From Vombatus ursinus (lineage: Eukaryota; Chordata; Mammalia; Diprotodontia; Vombatidae), in contig NW_020954570.1 in the NCBI RefSeq assembly GCF_900497805.2, positions 7,684,354-7,748,353 on the forward strand: a DNA stretch of 64,000 nucleotides. Reading direction: 5' to 3'. The notes beneath the pieces are model-generated. The model did not search any database. It was not told where the DNA came from and worked only from the letters and a program-made list of their open reading frames with translations. Of this stretch, positions 34,015 to 44,560 are shown piece after piece. The position numbers and the translations under genes are program-made. How positions within the stretch are numbered: position 1 is the first letter of the stretch; each line of letters opens with the position of its first letter.

Positions 34015-34695
34015 CACTGACAACTAAAAACAATAACAAAATTAAGATTGTTTCATATCAAGATAATTCCTTTTTCATCAAGAAATGACAAATCTCAAGC
34101 TTATAATAAATGGCAAAACATACAGAGAAGGAAATAAGAATTTCTGAATCAGGAATAATTGCTATAATTGAGAACTAGTGATTTATTTAAGTAATATCCT
34201 GTACCTTGCAAATATAAGTACATGGAAGAGGTAACTGAGCTTGTATTCCTGACTGTAAAATGAAAGATATGAAACTCAAAGACAGTTCCAGTGTTTATAG
34301 GCACCAATAGCTCTAACAAAAGCTGAACATTTCGTTTAAAATGGATTATAATTAAAATGAGTCTTTGCAACATCAGCATAAATGGGAACTAATTAACTAA
34401 TTGTTTTTTTTAATTGCTAGAAATATGAATATATATGAAAAGTATTTTTTCTTTTTCATACATAATTCCCAAACCTAAATATAGAAAGATACAACAAATA
34501 TTCTATATAAACCAAAAATTCTTCATTATACACAATCAGTTCTATTAAAGGCTTCAGATATTACTGAAATGATGACAATGTTTCTAAAAAATAGTAACGT
34601 TAAGGCATTATAGTTCTCATTTTATAAAGAAATAAACACAGAGAATGAAAAACTAAGTTTTTATTATATATAGGAGAACATCTCATACATGATAG
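34015..34695. other. Unassigned AT-rich intronic sequence
   Basis: No recognised repeat or exon. The minus-strand frame at 34149-34379 has no known motif. Confidence 0.45.
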
Positions 34696-34699
34696 GTCT

Positions 34700-34880
34700 T
34701 TTCAGAAAGAAGATGAGACTTGGAGTCAGAATGACCTTGAGTTCAGAAGTCCCACCTCTGACTCTGACTATATACCTCTGGACAAGCCTCTCAGTGGCCA
34801 GGGCAACTCTCCAAATTGATAGGTTGCAGAAAAGTTGCCCATATGCATGAGAAGAGGAAATTTCCCACTGGGAGTTCCTA
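34700..34880 (+). repeat. MAR1-type SINE
   Basis: 'ggagtcagaatgaccttgagttcag', 'tctggacaagcctctcagtggccagggcaactctccaaattgataggttgcagaaaagttg', and the end 'ccactgggagttcctat' are the MAR1 order. Confidence 0.85.
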
Positions 34881-34881
34881 T

Positions 34882-34955
34882 CAATCAATCAACAAGCATT
34901 TATTAACCGAATACAATGCGGCAAGCATTGCACTAAAAGCCTTGGGGATGTTAAA
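34882..34955 (-). repeat. L2 3' end, antisense
   Basis: 'caatcaatcaacaagcatttattaaccgaatac' and 'ggcaagcattgcac...ccttggggatg' match the reversed L2 3' terminus, immediately after the MAR1 SINE. Confidence 0.7.
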
Positions 34956-35269
34956 AAAAAAAAAAGGAAAAGGAAAAGAAACACTCCTACACTCAAATTA
35001 CAGGTCAAGACAACAACAAAAAATCTCAAAGAAAGAATAAATTTTGACTCATTGTCCATATGAAATACAAATTATATTTTTCATTACCCAGTACATTAAT
35101 CTTATGGATACTTTGTAATAAAGATAAGCTATGTGGTGGGGTTTTTTTTCTCCCTAAGATTTTCCAATAAAAAGGGAGGGCTCTTCTTTTGAGCAAACGT
35201 TGCCATTTATTCTAAGGAAAACATTTGCTGACATGCCTAACCAAGAAAAGAAGTAGAAATCTGACCCCA

Positions 35270-35660
35270 TACCCCTTACTCCTATTTCTCTCTAATCTTT
35301 GTTCCTTTCCTATATTATCCCCATTTACTTCTCTCGGCCTTTTTTCAGGATGGATTCATCCTCTTTGTTACTGAATCAAGTCCTATATATCCTTCAAGGG
35401 CAAGTTTTACTTCGTTCAGAAAGCCTTCCCTGACTTCAGCCCTAATTGAGCTACCAATGTTTTCCTTAATGACATTAATACTTATTAGACTATTGTGAGG
35501 TCATATCACATAATTTAGAAGTTAATAACAGTCTAGTACTGCTATTTATTATTTCCCAGACAAGATGTTAAGTTCTGAGATAACAGAAAAATTTTGAAAA
35601 TATTACTCATAGAATGCTATAGAAATAGTAGGAGTTCAATAAATCATTGATTTATCAATT
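35270..35660 (+). repeat. L2 3' region, sense
   Basis: 'atccttcaagggcaagttttacttcgttcagaaagccttccctgacttcag' is the L2 3' coding end. The copy runs on to the polyadenylation-side tail 'gtaggagttcaataaatcattga'. Confidence 0.8.
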
Positions 35661-35664
35661 GATA

Positions 35665-36690
35665 CTAACAATGAACATGTAGAAAATAGTAACTAACTGA
35701 TAGGCTAAATATATTCACATTCTATGCCCTCTATATAAAAGGTTACCAACCAATCTGAGTTAAGTGCTAAAATTATAATTAAGCCTGATGAAATGTCCCA
35801 GATTTATGCCAATATAATTAAAATATTACTTAACCTAGTTATACAATATATCAAGAACAATGAGATGAGTAATCTAAATGATACTGAGAAGTGGGTTTTA
35901 TTGTTTGAAAGTTCTTTTACAGAACACATAATAAGTAATGTAATTAAACCTAAAGGAGACTGTCTTTTAAACCTGTATGATTCAAATTCATTAAAATGCA
36001 TATTTTCTCAATTAATCCAAACTTCTCCATTAAAAACATTAAGATAAACTCACTTTAGTTCCTGAAAATAAATTCCTACAGCACATAAATTTCAGATCAA
36101 TCAACAAAAGGCCAATATAATTAAGTAGGAAAAACCATTAAAATAACATCAATGATATGATTTAGGCCAAAGAAGAAATAAAAGTCAGAATGGGGTCTAG
36201 CTATTATTTTATTTGTCAATTAGCCAGCTATGACTGTTTCAGCAATTGAATATATGATTTTACTTCCCTAAAATACTATTTAAAAATAAACTAAGACCTC
36301 GCAACTCTTACACTCAATCTGTAAATATAACACTCAAGAACATTTTGCAAATATATGAAACCCATAGATGAGAAAGCATCTTATTCATTTTTATAGAATA
36401 TTCTCCTTACATACCAAATCACTACTAATGTGCTACTTTTCTTTAATAATTTATAGTTTATGCGTATCATTTTCAACAATGTCATCATAAACCACAAGAC
36501 TTCTAATACCTGTATTTTTAATTTAATCCTGTATTAAAATAATCTTGCTTAGGAACTTCAGATTAAAATTATTTGAAATTGTTATATTTTATCTGCCACA
36601 ATGAAATGTTTAGTATTTAAATGAGTACACGAGGCAATTTCAACAAAACTTCAACAAATAAAAATTTTATTTGGGATTTTTTTGGTCCAG
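35665..36690. other. Unassigned AT-rich intronic sequence
   Basis: No repeat recognised. The 84-codon frame at 35793-36047 (+) and its complement at 35804-36001 have no motif and probably reflect low GC chance openness. Confidence 0.45.
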
Positions 36691-36694
36691 AGAT

Positions 36695-36940
36695 GAGATT
36701 TCATTAGTATGAGTACCTTGTGGTGTGGAACCTCCCTCTACCCATACAGATCAAGTAACTTGTCTGTAACTTTTAGAAAGCATACTAGAACCCCTAAAAG
36801 TTAAGTGACTTGACTATGGTCATGCAGCTATTATGTTGTGATTTAAAGTCAAAGGTAAGACTTGAAGATCTTCAGGTCTCTTTCCTCTTCCTTAAATTCA
36901 AAGCTGGCTCTCTATCCACAAAATAACATTGCCTCTCACC
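36695..36940 (-). repeat. MAR1-type SINE, antisense, near full length
   Basis: 'tggaacctccctctacccatacagatcaagtaacttgtctgtaact', 'aaagttaagtgacttgactatggtcatgcagctatta', 'aggtaagacttgaagatcttcagg', 'gctctctatccac...attgcctctc' is the reversed MAR1 order. Confidence 0.8.
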
Positions 36941-36944
36941 TATA

Positions 36945-37925
36945 TATACAATTCAGCTGGATAGAATAAAATCTGAATGTATCACAATGAACAAAAATAT
37001 AATCTCTATTTTATTTATACAGTTAATTTGAGAAGTAAAATCAAGGAGGATCTTGTTTTTAAGGGGTACTCAATCAGCCTCCTGAGTTTTCTGACATTTA
37101 AAAGACCTTAGTAATCAAGAGGTTATTTCTGAAAACAGTGTCACTTTTCCATTTACATGTATCTTAATTTTAGTTTGAATAGCATTTCATCATTTTCAAG
37201 GGCGAAAGGTTTCAAAAATTTATTTCCTGAAGAAATTTTGAATATTAGATAGTACACCAGCAAATCTTTAAATTCTTAAGTCTGTTTATAGAGTCTGTTG
37301 CTTATATAAGGCTGTTTGGTTATAAACATTTACTTTAAAGATTTGTTAGTTTGTTTTGCACAAGTGAAAGGTAAAGACTTAGCTTCTCACTTTGCTCTAC
37401 TGTTGTATCGTTTTTTGGGAAATTTCCCCATTTCACATATTTTCCCCAAGGCATGCCTTGTCTTTTCATTTGTTTTTCATTTTCCAAAAAAATTACAGTC
37501 GTTGACGGAACAAAAGAAAAACCACTTGAAGAAGCATAAGAAAATACACATGAGCATTTGCATCACTTTTTCTGAATCACTCTATCACAGTTTCTCCATA
37601 ACAAGTCTATATAGTAAAATCAGCTTACTCAAGATCTAAGAACACTGATCCTGTAACAAACAACCAACCTCTGGTTTACTTATGGGGCAGATGTTGACAG
37701 TACAATACTCTGCAAATAATTTTTAAATATTGTAATCTTTTCAAGACGTAACAAAATAATACAACACAATGGATGTTCAAAAATGTAACACCAGAGTATA
37801 ATAATTTGTTGAAATACTATTACAATTTATAATTTCTGTTAAGCTATTATATCACTGATAATTTATGCTAAGCATATAAGGCCAACTATATTTTCTACAG
37901 TAAACTGTTTTTAAGATGTTAAAAT
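36945..37925. other. FBXL17: FBXL17 intron immediately downstream of the exon
   Basis: Unique AT-rich sequence following the exon in transcription order. The 107-codon frame at 37316-37639 (+) is antisense to the gene, has a lysine-rich run and no recognisable domain, and is probably chance. Confidence 0.5.
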
Positions 37926-37931
37926 GGTTAC
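37926..37931 (-). promoter_or_regulatory. FBXL17: Splice donor of the FBXL17 exon
   Basis: On the minus strand the exon ends ...GACAG and the intron begins GTAACC. The CAG|GTA context is a good match to the U1 donor consensus. The exon therefore ends in phase 2, so the next exon, left of this window, must supply the third base of the Arg codon. Confidence 0.85.
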
Positions 37932-38062
37932 CTGTCATTAATGATCCAGTTCAGGCAGAGATTGAGGGAACTAAGATTTTTGCACTTCTTGACTATTTCC
38001 ATCACAGTTTCATTATCCAGTTCAGTGATGTGACGTAAATCCAAACTGGAAAGGTTTCTTAA
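37932..38062 (-). CDS. FBXL17: Internal coding exon of FBXL17 (F-box/leucine-rich-repeat protein 17)
   Basis: This is the only host coding segment I can support. Read on the minus strand it is 131 bp, starts in phase 0 and ends two bases into a codon, giving 43 full residues plus the first two bases (AG) of the next codon, probably Arg. The peptide begins LRNLSSLDLRHITELDN and ends NLCLNWIIND, a cysteine-containing leucine-rich-repeat pattern. From memory it matches the C-terminal LRR region of human FBXL17 (roughly residues 540-580 of about 700) nearly residue for residue; the one change I see is KK where human has KR. FBXL17 is the substrate-recognition subunit of an SCF (SKP1-CUL1-F-box) ubiquitin ligase known for quality control of BTB-domain dimers. 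The LRRs form the substrate-binding solenoid; the F-box lies on an upstream exon outside this window. There are no stops, and both splice sites are canonical. Identity rests on remembered protein sequence, not on a search. Confidence 0.88.
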
Positions 38063-38090
38063 CTAATAAGACAAATAAAATAAAGGAGAA
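38063..38090 (-). promoter_or_regulatory. FBXL17: Splice acceptor and pyrimidine tract of the FBXL17 exon
   Basis: On the minus strand a T-rich tract (TTTATTTTATTTGTCTTATT) is followed by AG directly before the exon's TTAAGAAACC. This AG fixes the exon start and puts the LRR frame in phase 0. Confidence 0.85.
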
Positions 38091-38440
38091 AGAGTTGAAA
38101 AATAAGGACCTCTTGATCCTATATCCAAACTAAACAATCTGCTATAAATAGTGAATGGATAGTTGATATATTACATTATGAATTAGAAAGATTAATTTTA
38201 AAATCTCTGATGATTAAAATAAAACATAATGACCACAACTGAAAACCTCTAAGGATAAGTCTTATTACAAGAGGAATAAATTAGAAAAAAATTAAATATA
38301 TCATTTTAAGTAACTGCAATAGTTGCAATGACTACAAAGCTCTTAACCCTACATAAAGAAATTTTAGCTATCTCTATGACTTTAATGATCTGATCAGGTA
38401 AGGTTTTCATTTTTGAAAAATTGTCACTCTGACTTCCAGT
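38091..38440. other. FBXL17: FBXL17 intron immediately upstream of the exon
   Basis: Unique AT-rich sequence between the exon acceptor and an antisense L2. No element recognised. Confidence 0.5.
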
Positions 38441-38444
38441 TAAG

Positions 38445-39250
38445 ATGGTAGTTTTAAACTCCATAAAGGAGTCCAATTCAGACAGACAGATACCCAGGGG
38501 ATACAAATATGAAGAATGAAACATCATTATGCTCAAAGACCTTACATTAATGGAGGTGACAACAACATATATAAGTGTATACAAAGTAATTATGAATAAA
38601 ATTATTACAAAGTCAATAAATAAGGTGTTTGGTGAGGAGGTCTAGCATTTGGGGGGAATAGAAAAGAATTCGTGTAAAACGATGGTGCTGGGGCTGAGTT
38701 TTGAAGAGTGAAGATCCTGTAAGACAGAGATAAGGAAAGAGCATCCCAATTGTGAAGGACAGTGAGAGCAAACACATTAAGACTGAAGATAGTGTGTCAA
38801 GTGTGAGAAGTATAGAGAAGGCCAGTTTGGCTGAACTCCAGCATGTGGGAAGAGAAATAATGTGGAAGATAAGTTGGGGCCTAGTTATAAAGACATTAAA
38901 AGACTACATAAAGGGGTTTCTATTTTATCCTACAGGCAAGAGGGAGCCACTGGAGATCCTTGAGTAAAGGAGTGACATGGCCAGAACTACGCTGGTAGAT
39001 TTTCTTACCCTTACATTAGTTGCTGCCAGGCCTTGTTGTGATCCTGACTGTAGTTTTTCAGGTACTTCTATCTTTTCTATTTGGCTACTTGAAGCAATGT
39101 GCAGGATGGACTTGAGTGGGCAAGGCTTGAGGCAGGGAGCACAGTGAGGAGACCATAGCAGTAGTCTGGTAAAGAGTGATACAGACCTCAACCAAAGTGA
39201 GTCAGAAGCAGGAGACGTTGTAAAGGTAGAAGACAAGATTTAGAAATTGA
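38445..39250 (-). repeat. LINE L2 3' region, antisense (copy 1)
   Basis: Reversed L2 3' end and ORF end: 'gggctgagttttgaagagtgaag', 'gagagcaaacacattaagactgaag', 'ggccagtttggctgaactccag', 'ctattttatcctacaggcaagagggagccactggagatccttgagtaaaggagtgacatggcc', 'aagcaggagacgttgtaaaggtagaag'. L2 is often found in this orientation in long introns. Confidence 0.85.
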
Positions 39251-39284
39251 CTACACTGTGAGGTGAGGGAGAGGTTTAGAACAA

Positions 39285-39780
39285 TGAGGCAGGAAAGATA
39301 GGTTGGGTCTAGTCTATAAAGGCCTTTAAAAGTTATGCAGAGGGGCCGCTGGTGGCGCAGTGCACAGAGCAACAGCCCTGGAGTCAGGAGGACCCTAGTT
39401 CAAATCCGGCCTCAGACATTTACTAGCTGTGTGACCCTGGGCAAGTCATTTAACCCCCATTGCCTTAAAAAAAAAAAAAAAGAAAGAAAAGTTAAGCAAT
39501 TTATATTTGGTCCTTGAAGCAATACAGAGTCACTGGAGTTTACGAAATAGGGTAGTAACACTGTCTGATATGTATTTAAGGAAAATCACTTTGGCAACAG
39601 TGTAGAGAGAGATTTGAGGCAGGGAGACCAATCAGGAAGTCATTTCAATATTATAGCCAAAAGGTTATGAGGGCTTTAACTAAAGGGTGGATGGGAAAAT
39701 AGAGAGAAGGGGTTAGATGTAAAAGATAACATGTAGGTAGAAACATGATTTGTCCACTAATTAGAGGAAGGAGCATATTT
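39285..39780 (-). repeat. LINE L2 3' region, antisense (copy 2, same orientation)
   Basis: Restarts an earlier part of the same L2 sequence: 'ggttgggtctagtctataaaggccttt', then after the SINE 'ttatatttggtccttgaagcaatacagagtcactggag', 'aggaaaatcactttggcaacagtgtagagagagatttgaggcagggagaccaatcaggaag'. The repeated order shows a second L2 copy in tandem, not a continuation of copy 1. Confidence 0.75.
39341..39486 (+). repeat. tRNA-like marsupial SINE with TSD, inside L2 copy 2
   Basis: 'ggccgctggtggcgcagtgcacagagc', 'gagtcaggaggaccctagttcaaatccggcctcagacat', 'agctgtgtgaccctgggcaagtcatttaacccccattgcctt' and an A-tail. Flanks 'aaaagttatgca' (39328-39339) and 'aaaagttaagca' (39487-39498) differ at one base. 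Confidence 0.93.
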
Positions 39781-39784
39781 CAAC

Positions 39785-40640
39785 ATTATAATCTAGCAAG
39801 GATCTAAAAGAAGATATCAGATCAAATAATGATTAAGAAATACAAAAAGAAATATCAATAAGCTCCTTCATTTGGTCCAGGACAGCACAAGAGCCAGTCA
39901 GAAGTCAGAAGCAATGGAAGAAGTGTCCAAGAGAAGTCCTCTCTAGCTAAGGTGAACAAGGCTAAACACCTGCAGCAGGGCCTAGATCAGGAAAACCTGG
40001 CAGGAGTCGGGGCTGGGGTGAGAAGAGAGCAACCCACAGGAGGACCCAGAATAGACAGAGATACAGTGGCAATCGAAAGACAATGAAAATAAAAAGATTA
40101 TTGCAATACTCTGACTGGAGATAGCTACGCACAGATCTCTTTTCAAGAATACTGAAACCTGACAGCATATTGGGCACAGAGACATCAAAAGATGTGGAAG
40201 GTGGCAACAAGAGCAAAGGAAATTGAAAAGGCCATCAAAGGCAATGGAATAATACCAATAATTTTTATATATACCTATACATACATACCAAATGGTATAA
40301 AAACTAAGTATTTAAATAAAAATAGAATAGAATAGGGGTGAGAAATTGAAAGCAAAACTATGAGAAGGACCTCAATGTGGCCCCATCAGACTTAGATAAA
40401 TCTAACAAAAAGAAAAACAAGGAAGAAGTTAAAAGTTAGATATGATAATCCTCTGGTATTTATTGAATAGGAACATCTTTATTTCTGAGCTGCGCATGGT
40501 ACTTTTAGAAAAACTAACCAGGTATAAAAACTAACCAGGGTATGAAAACTTCATAATCAAATGTAGAAAAATTAAAAAAAATTAAACACATTCTTTTCTG
40601 ACAATACAAGAAAAATCATAATAAAGGATTTCTGAAAAAA
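39785..40640. other. Unassigned sequence, repeat-like in part
   Basis: 39860-40240 is richer in G and purines than its surroundings and reads like an old interspersed element ('aagagccagtcagaagtcagaagcaatggaag', 'cacctgcagcagggcc', 'actgaaacctgacagcatattgggcacagagac'), but I cannot assign a family. The rest is AT-rich. Confidence 0.4.
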
Positions 40641-40649
40641 AGGATCGAA

Positions 40650-40787
40650 GGGGCAGGTAGGTAGCATAGTGGATAGAGCACTCCCTGGAGTCAGGAGGAC
40701 CTGAGTTCAAATCTGGCCTCAGATATTTGACACTAACTGTGTAAAGTCACTTAAACCCATTGCCTAGCCAAAAAAATTAAATTAAAA
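40650..40787 (+). repeat. tRNA-like marsupial SINE (first of a head-to-tail pair)
   Basis: 'ggcaggtaggtagcatagtggatagagcactccctggagtcaggaggacctgagttcaaatctggcctcagatattt', then a shortened body and an A-rich tail with 'aaattaaattaaaaaa'. Confidence 0.9.
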
Positions 40788-40795
40788 AATTATTG

Positions 40796-40944
40796 GGGCA
40801 GTTACATGGTGTAGTGGATAGAGCTTCAGCCTTGGTATCAGGAGGACCTGAGTTCAAATTCAGCCTCAGACACATGACACACACTAGCTGTGTGACTCTG
40901 GGCAAGTCACTTAACCCCAACTGCCTCACCAAAAAGGAAAAAAA
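40796..40944 (+). repeat. tRNA-like marsupial SINE (second of the pair)
   Basis: 'ggggcagttacatggtgtagtggatagagcttcagc', 'gacctgagttcaaattcagcctcagacac', 'agctgtgtgactctgggcaagtcacttaaccccaactgcctcacc', A-tail. Sequence outside the pair reads 'aaaaaaaggatcgaa' on the left (about 40635) and 'aaaaaaaggactgaa' on the right (about 40942). Confidence 0.9.
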
Positions 40945-41123
40945 AAAGGACTGAAACTTAAATGGCGATTAAATAATTTATTTTTAAAGAACTGGGTCAT
41001 AGGTGAACTAATAACAACAGTAGCAAATGTCACCTAAGAAAATGAAAATGAGAAAATATAAGAACTTTCTGGATGCAATCTAAGGAAAATGTATATCTCT
41101 AAAAGCACTTTATTCAACCAAAA

Positions 41124-41146
41124 AAAAGAGAGAGAGAGAGAGAAAA
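41124..41146. repeat. (AG)n microsatellite
   Basis: 'aaagagagagagagagagagaaaa', a short purine dinucleotide run. Confidence 0.9.
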
Positions 41147-41227
41147 CATCAATGGATAGAGCATACACTAAAAACAAACTGGAAAAGACCAAATCAATAA
41201 ACACCTGCTAAACACAAAATTGGCTAT

Positions 41228-41445
41228 CACCGAAAAACTTTTCATGACCCCATTTGGGATTTTCTTGGCAAAAATACTGGAGTGGTTTGCCATTTCCTTC
41301 TCCAGATCATTTTAGAGATGAGAAGACTGAGGCAAACAGGTGACTTGCCCAGGGTCCCACAGCTAATTAGTGTCTGAGGTCAAGGTCAGTCTTCCTGGCT
41401 TCAGGCCCAGTACTTTATCCACCTTACCACCTAGCTGTCCTAAAA
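41228..41445 (-). repeat. Marsupial CORE-SINE with extended 'actggagtggtttgcc' body, antisense
   Basis: 'catgaccccatttgggattttcttggcaaaaatactggagtggtttgccatttccttctccag', 'tgaggcaaacaggtgacttgcccagggtcccacagctaattagtgtctgagg', 'tttatccaccttaccacctagctg'. The same SINE type occurs in sense orientation at 58135-58390 and 56150-56372. Confidence 0.9.
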
Positions 41446-42639
41446 AGTAACTATAGAATGTAAAAATATTTGGTAGTCCACTTTCTAAGGCACAGAAACT
41501 ATGCAAATACAATTACAAAATACTTGATTTCTCATAGTTGGGTTGTGCTAAAATAATAAAAGTGACAACTGTACCCAAGTTAATTATTCAGAACCACACC
41601 AAATAACAAAAGTATTATATTACAAAACTAAAAAAAAAAATAATGAAATTCATCTGAAAGACAATAAGGTCAAGAATCTCAAGGGAAATCATGGAAAAAC
41701 ATAGAAAATAGGGTCCTAGCAGTACCAAATCCCAAAATTTGCTACAAAACGGTATTCACCAAAAAGTATTTGGTTCAGATTTAAAATAATGAAATTTGAT
41801 CAGTAGCAAAGATGAGAATATAAGATCCAGCAATAAACATTTATCATAGTACTTGATAAACCCAAAGACCCACACTACCAGAATAAGAATTCTCTATTTG
41901 GCAAATATTGCTTGGAAATCTAGAAAGCAATCTGGCAGTAATTAGGTTTAGACCAAAATTTACACAATATACCACAATAAAAGCCAAATGGGTGCATGAT
42001 TTAAATATAAAAGGTAATGTCATAAACAAATTTGATGAGGAAGTAAATACTTTTCCCAACTATGGACAGGGAAAGAGCTCATGACCAACAAGGAACAGAG
42101 AGTATTACAATAAAATGAACAACTTTGTTTAAATAAAATTAAACCATTTTTGCACAAACAAAACCAATACAGTTAAACTCAAAGGAGTAATATTAACTCA
42201 GAATGTCTGGATAACACATTTCTGTGAAAGGTCTGATTTAAATTTATAACTGCAAGACTCATTCTCCAATAAATAAATTGTCAAAGGAAGTTTTCAAAGG
42301 AAAAAAAGTAAAGATTTCAATAACCAATAAAAAGTGTTCCAAGTCACTAATTATTAGAGAAATATAAATTAAAACAACAACAAGGTTATACTTTGCACTC
42401 ATTAGAATGTCAAAGATGACAAAAAAGGAAAATAACAATTGCTGGGGTGGATGTGGGAAAGATAAGCACAATAATGCACACTATTAGTCGAACCATGAAT
42501 TGGTCCAACCATCCTAAAAAGTAATTTGAATCTATATCTTAAAAATTGCTAAATCATATATACTCAACTTAATGAAACCACTAATAGATGCATATATTCC
42601 AAAGAGATAAAATAAAAAAGGGAAAAGTCTTACAGGTGC

Positions 42640-42712
42640 AAAATACTTTGCAAACATTAAAGCATTATATAAATGTTAACTATCATCATCATCAACATCA
42701 TCATCATTAGCA
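42640..42712 (+). repeat. MIR 3' tail fragment with (ATC)n
   Basis: 'gcaaaatactttgcaaacattaaagcattatataaatgttaactatcatcatcatcaacatcatcatcatt' is a MIR/MIR3 3' end with a trinucleotide run, inside the L1 gap. Confidence 0.65.
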
Positions 42713-43655
42713 TTGTAAGAGTGGGCAGGGTCAGCCTAGACAATTAACCTATTCTACTTAAGGTGAGGGATAAGATGCTTATAATCTTATACATCTATCT
42801 GGTGAGAATACATTTTGATTGTTCATTAAGTTTGAACACAGCCTAGATATCTCCCTAGGGGCAACAGGAAGTTTGTTCACATTGTCCAAAGGACTTGGTC
42901 ATGCCTTCTGGGACATGGGTAAAATCATGTAGCTAGTTGGAATCAGAGATTTAAGTGCCTGGCAACAATGAGGAGAGAGCATTTTAGCTAAATCCTTAAG
43001 AAGAAACTGATTGGGGGTTGGGGGTAAAGTAGGGGAGAACCAGAGCACCAGGCCTCAGCTTTGGTCTCTGTCTCTCCTCCTTTTCATTGGCCAAAAGTCT
43101 CATGAACTTCAAAGGGTGCAGAGGATTTAGACTTTTCCCTTGGCATCCTAGCAGTATCACCAAGAATGGCTGATGACAGTGTCAGTATTGGTGGCTAATC
43201 ATATAATGGACTGGATGAGGAAAATTGATTTAAGTCTCTATAAAAAGCACAGAAGAATAGTTATCCCATACTCAACAGAAAATCTTGATGGCTCCAACAA
43301 AAGGATTTCCAGGAGCTTTGCATGAACTCTTTATCACGCGTCCTCTATAAACTTAAGCCCATTTTCTCCTTCACTTTATAGGAAAAGGGTGTCACAGACT
43401 TTTTGGGTGAATGTTTTATACCAACTGTACTGCCTTTCTAAAATAGAACTAAACTTGGATGACCAACTGATATCTACTGATAATCATAGTGGGAAGTTCA
43501 ATAGTGGGGTATCATGAGCTACATAGCATTAGAAAGATGGTCCACAACCACTCAGGTCTACCTACTCCAAAAGGACTAAGTAGCAGCTGACTTCTTGGGG
43601 ACCTAACCTGCCAATGGAAGTAGGAGACTGGGTTAAGTACCCTTAAAGCTTACAT
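42713..43655 (+). mobile_element. Possible old solo LTR of an endogenous retrovirus-like element (fossil)
   Basis: About 0.94 kb of non-L1 sequence filling the gap in the L1. It starts with TG, has a TATA-like 'tctataaaaagcac' near 43235 and holds no long reading frame. This layout suits a solo LTR, but I cannot name the family, see no partner LTR or internal region, and could not confirm the terminal repeats or a target duplication. Confidence 0.35.
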
Positions 43656-44149
43656 GTAATAAATTACTATAACACTTTTGTTATAACAAACTACTATAAA
43701 CTAATGGAGTAGCAATCAGTTTCAGAATAACTGAACAAATTAGGGTATATGAATATAATGGAATATCATTGTGGTGCAAGAAATTTCAAAAATGAAATGG
43801 ACTGGGGGGGGGATAGATATGCCCTCTTCCCCCCCCAAAAAAAGAAAGAAAAGAGCATCACTGAAGCATGTGAGGAAAGAGTACAGAAGAGATACAAAGG
43901 AGGTTAAGAAGAAAACAAAAGTTAAAGCAACAGCTTAGGGGCTAACATGCTGAATTAAGTATAAACTTCTCTATGTAAGGAGATATGTGGTTTCATATAC
44001 AATACTCCAGAAGCATTTTTTTGGTGTTTATCAAATTTGGATCAACAATTTAATTTTTTTTAAAAAGTTATATAAAATATGGAATTCTGTAAAATCTGTA
44101 AATCTGTAAATTTTCCCATATGAATACATTACTTTCATTATAAATTAAT

Positions 44150-44560
44150 AGGTTAATAATAATAACTTCTAGCATTAAAGATTTACAAATATTTTATACA
44201 GATGAATTCATTTGACCTTCACAACCTGTGAGACAGGTACTATTATTATCTAGTTTTAGAGATGGAAACTATGCCTCAAAGTGGTTAAATAACTTGCCTA
44301 TGATCACAAATACTGAGGCTGGATTTGAACCCAAGTCGTCTTTTTCTTCTTCTTCTTTTTTTTTTTTTTTTGCTTTTTTGGTGAGGCAATCAGGCTTAAT
44401 TGACTCGCCCAGGGTCACACAGCTAGGAAGTGTCAAGTGTCTGGATTTGAACTCAGGTCCTCCTGACTCCAGGGACAGTGCTCTATCCACTGCGACACCT
44501 GGCTGCCCCTGAACTCAAGTCTTCCTAACTGCCAAATGCAGCACTCTATCCAGCGGCTTT
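44150..44560 (-). repeat. MIR-type SINE, antisense, split by a younger SINE
   Basis: 'agatttacaaatattttatacagatgaattcatttgaccttcacaacctgtgagacaggtactattattatc', 'ggttaaataacttgcctatgatcacaaatactgaggctggatttgaacc', resuming after the insertion with 'tcttcctaactgccaaatgcagcactctatccag'. Confidence 0.8.
44342..44509 (-). repeat. tRNA-like marsupial SINE with TSD, inside the MIR
   Basis: Poly-T/CTT-rich start, 'ggtgaggcaatcaggcttaattgactcgcccagggtcacac', 'gtgtcaagtgtctgg', 'ctctatccactgcgacacctggctgcccc'. Flanks 'tgaacccaagtcgtc' (44326-44340) and 'tgaactcaagtcttc' (44510-44524) differ at two bases. Confidence 0.92.

Larger units (their letters stand above)
41570..44100 (+). repeat. LINE L1 3' half, sense, interrupted by a 1-kb insertion
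   Basis: L1 ORF2 C-terminal region is readable at 41650-42630 ('gacaataaggtcaagaatctcaagggaaat', 'aaatgggtgcatgatttaaatataaaaggtaatgtcataaacaaattt'). It resumes at about 43663 with 'actaatggagtagcaatcagtttcagaataactgaacaaattagggtatatgaatataatggaatatcattg', giving MEYHC, the C-terminal motif. Ends in the 3' UTR near 44100. The inserted part lies at about 42640-43660. Confidence 0.8.

Noticed and set aside
35793-36047. 84-codon frame as a possible small gene or missed exon
   Set aside because: It does not resemble FBXL17 or another family and has a complementary open frame.
37316-37639. 107-codon plus-strand frame beside the FBXL17 exon
   Set aside because: No recognisable domain, low-complexity Phe/Ser/Lys content, antisense to the gene; a chance opening in AT-rich DNA is the simpler reading.
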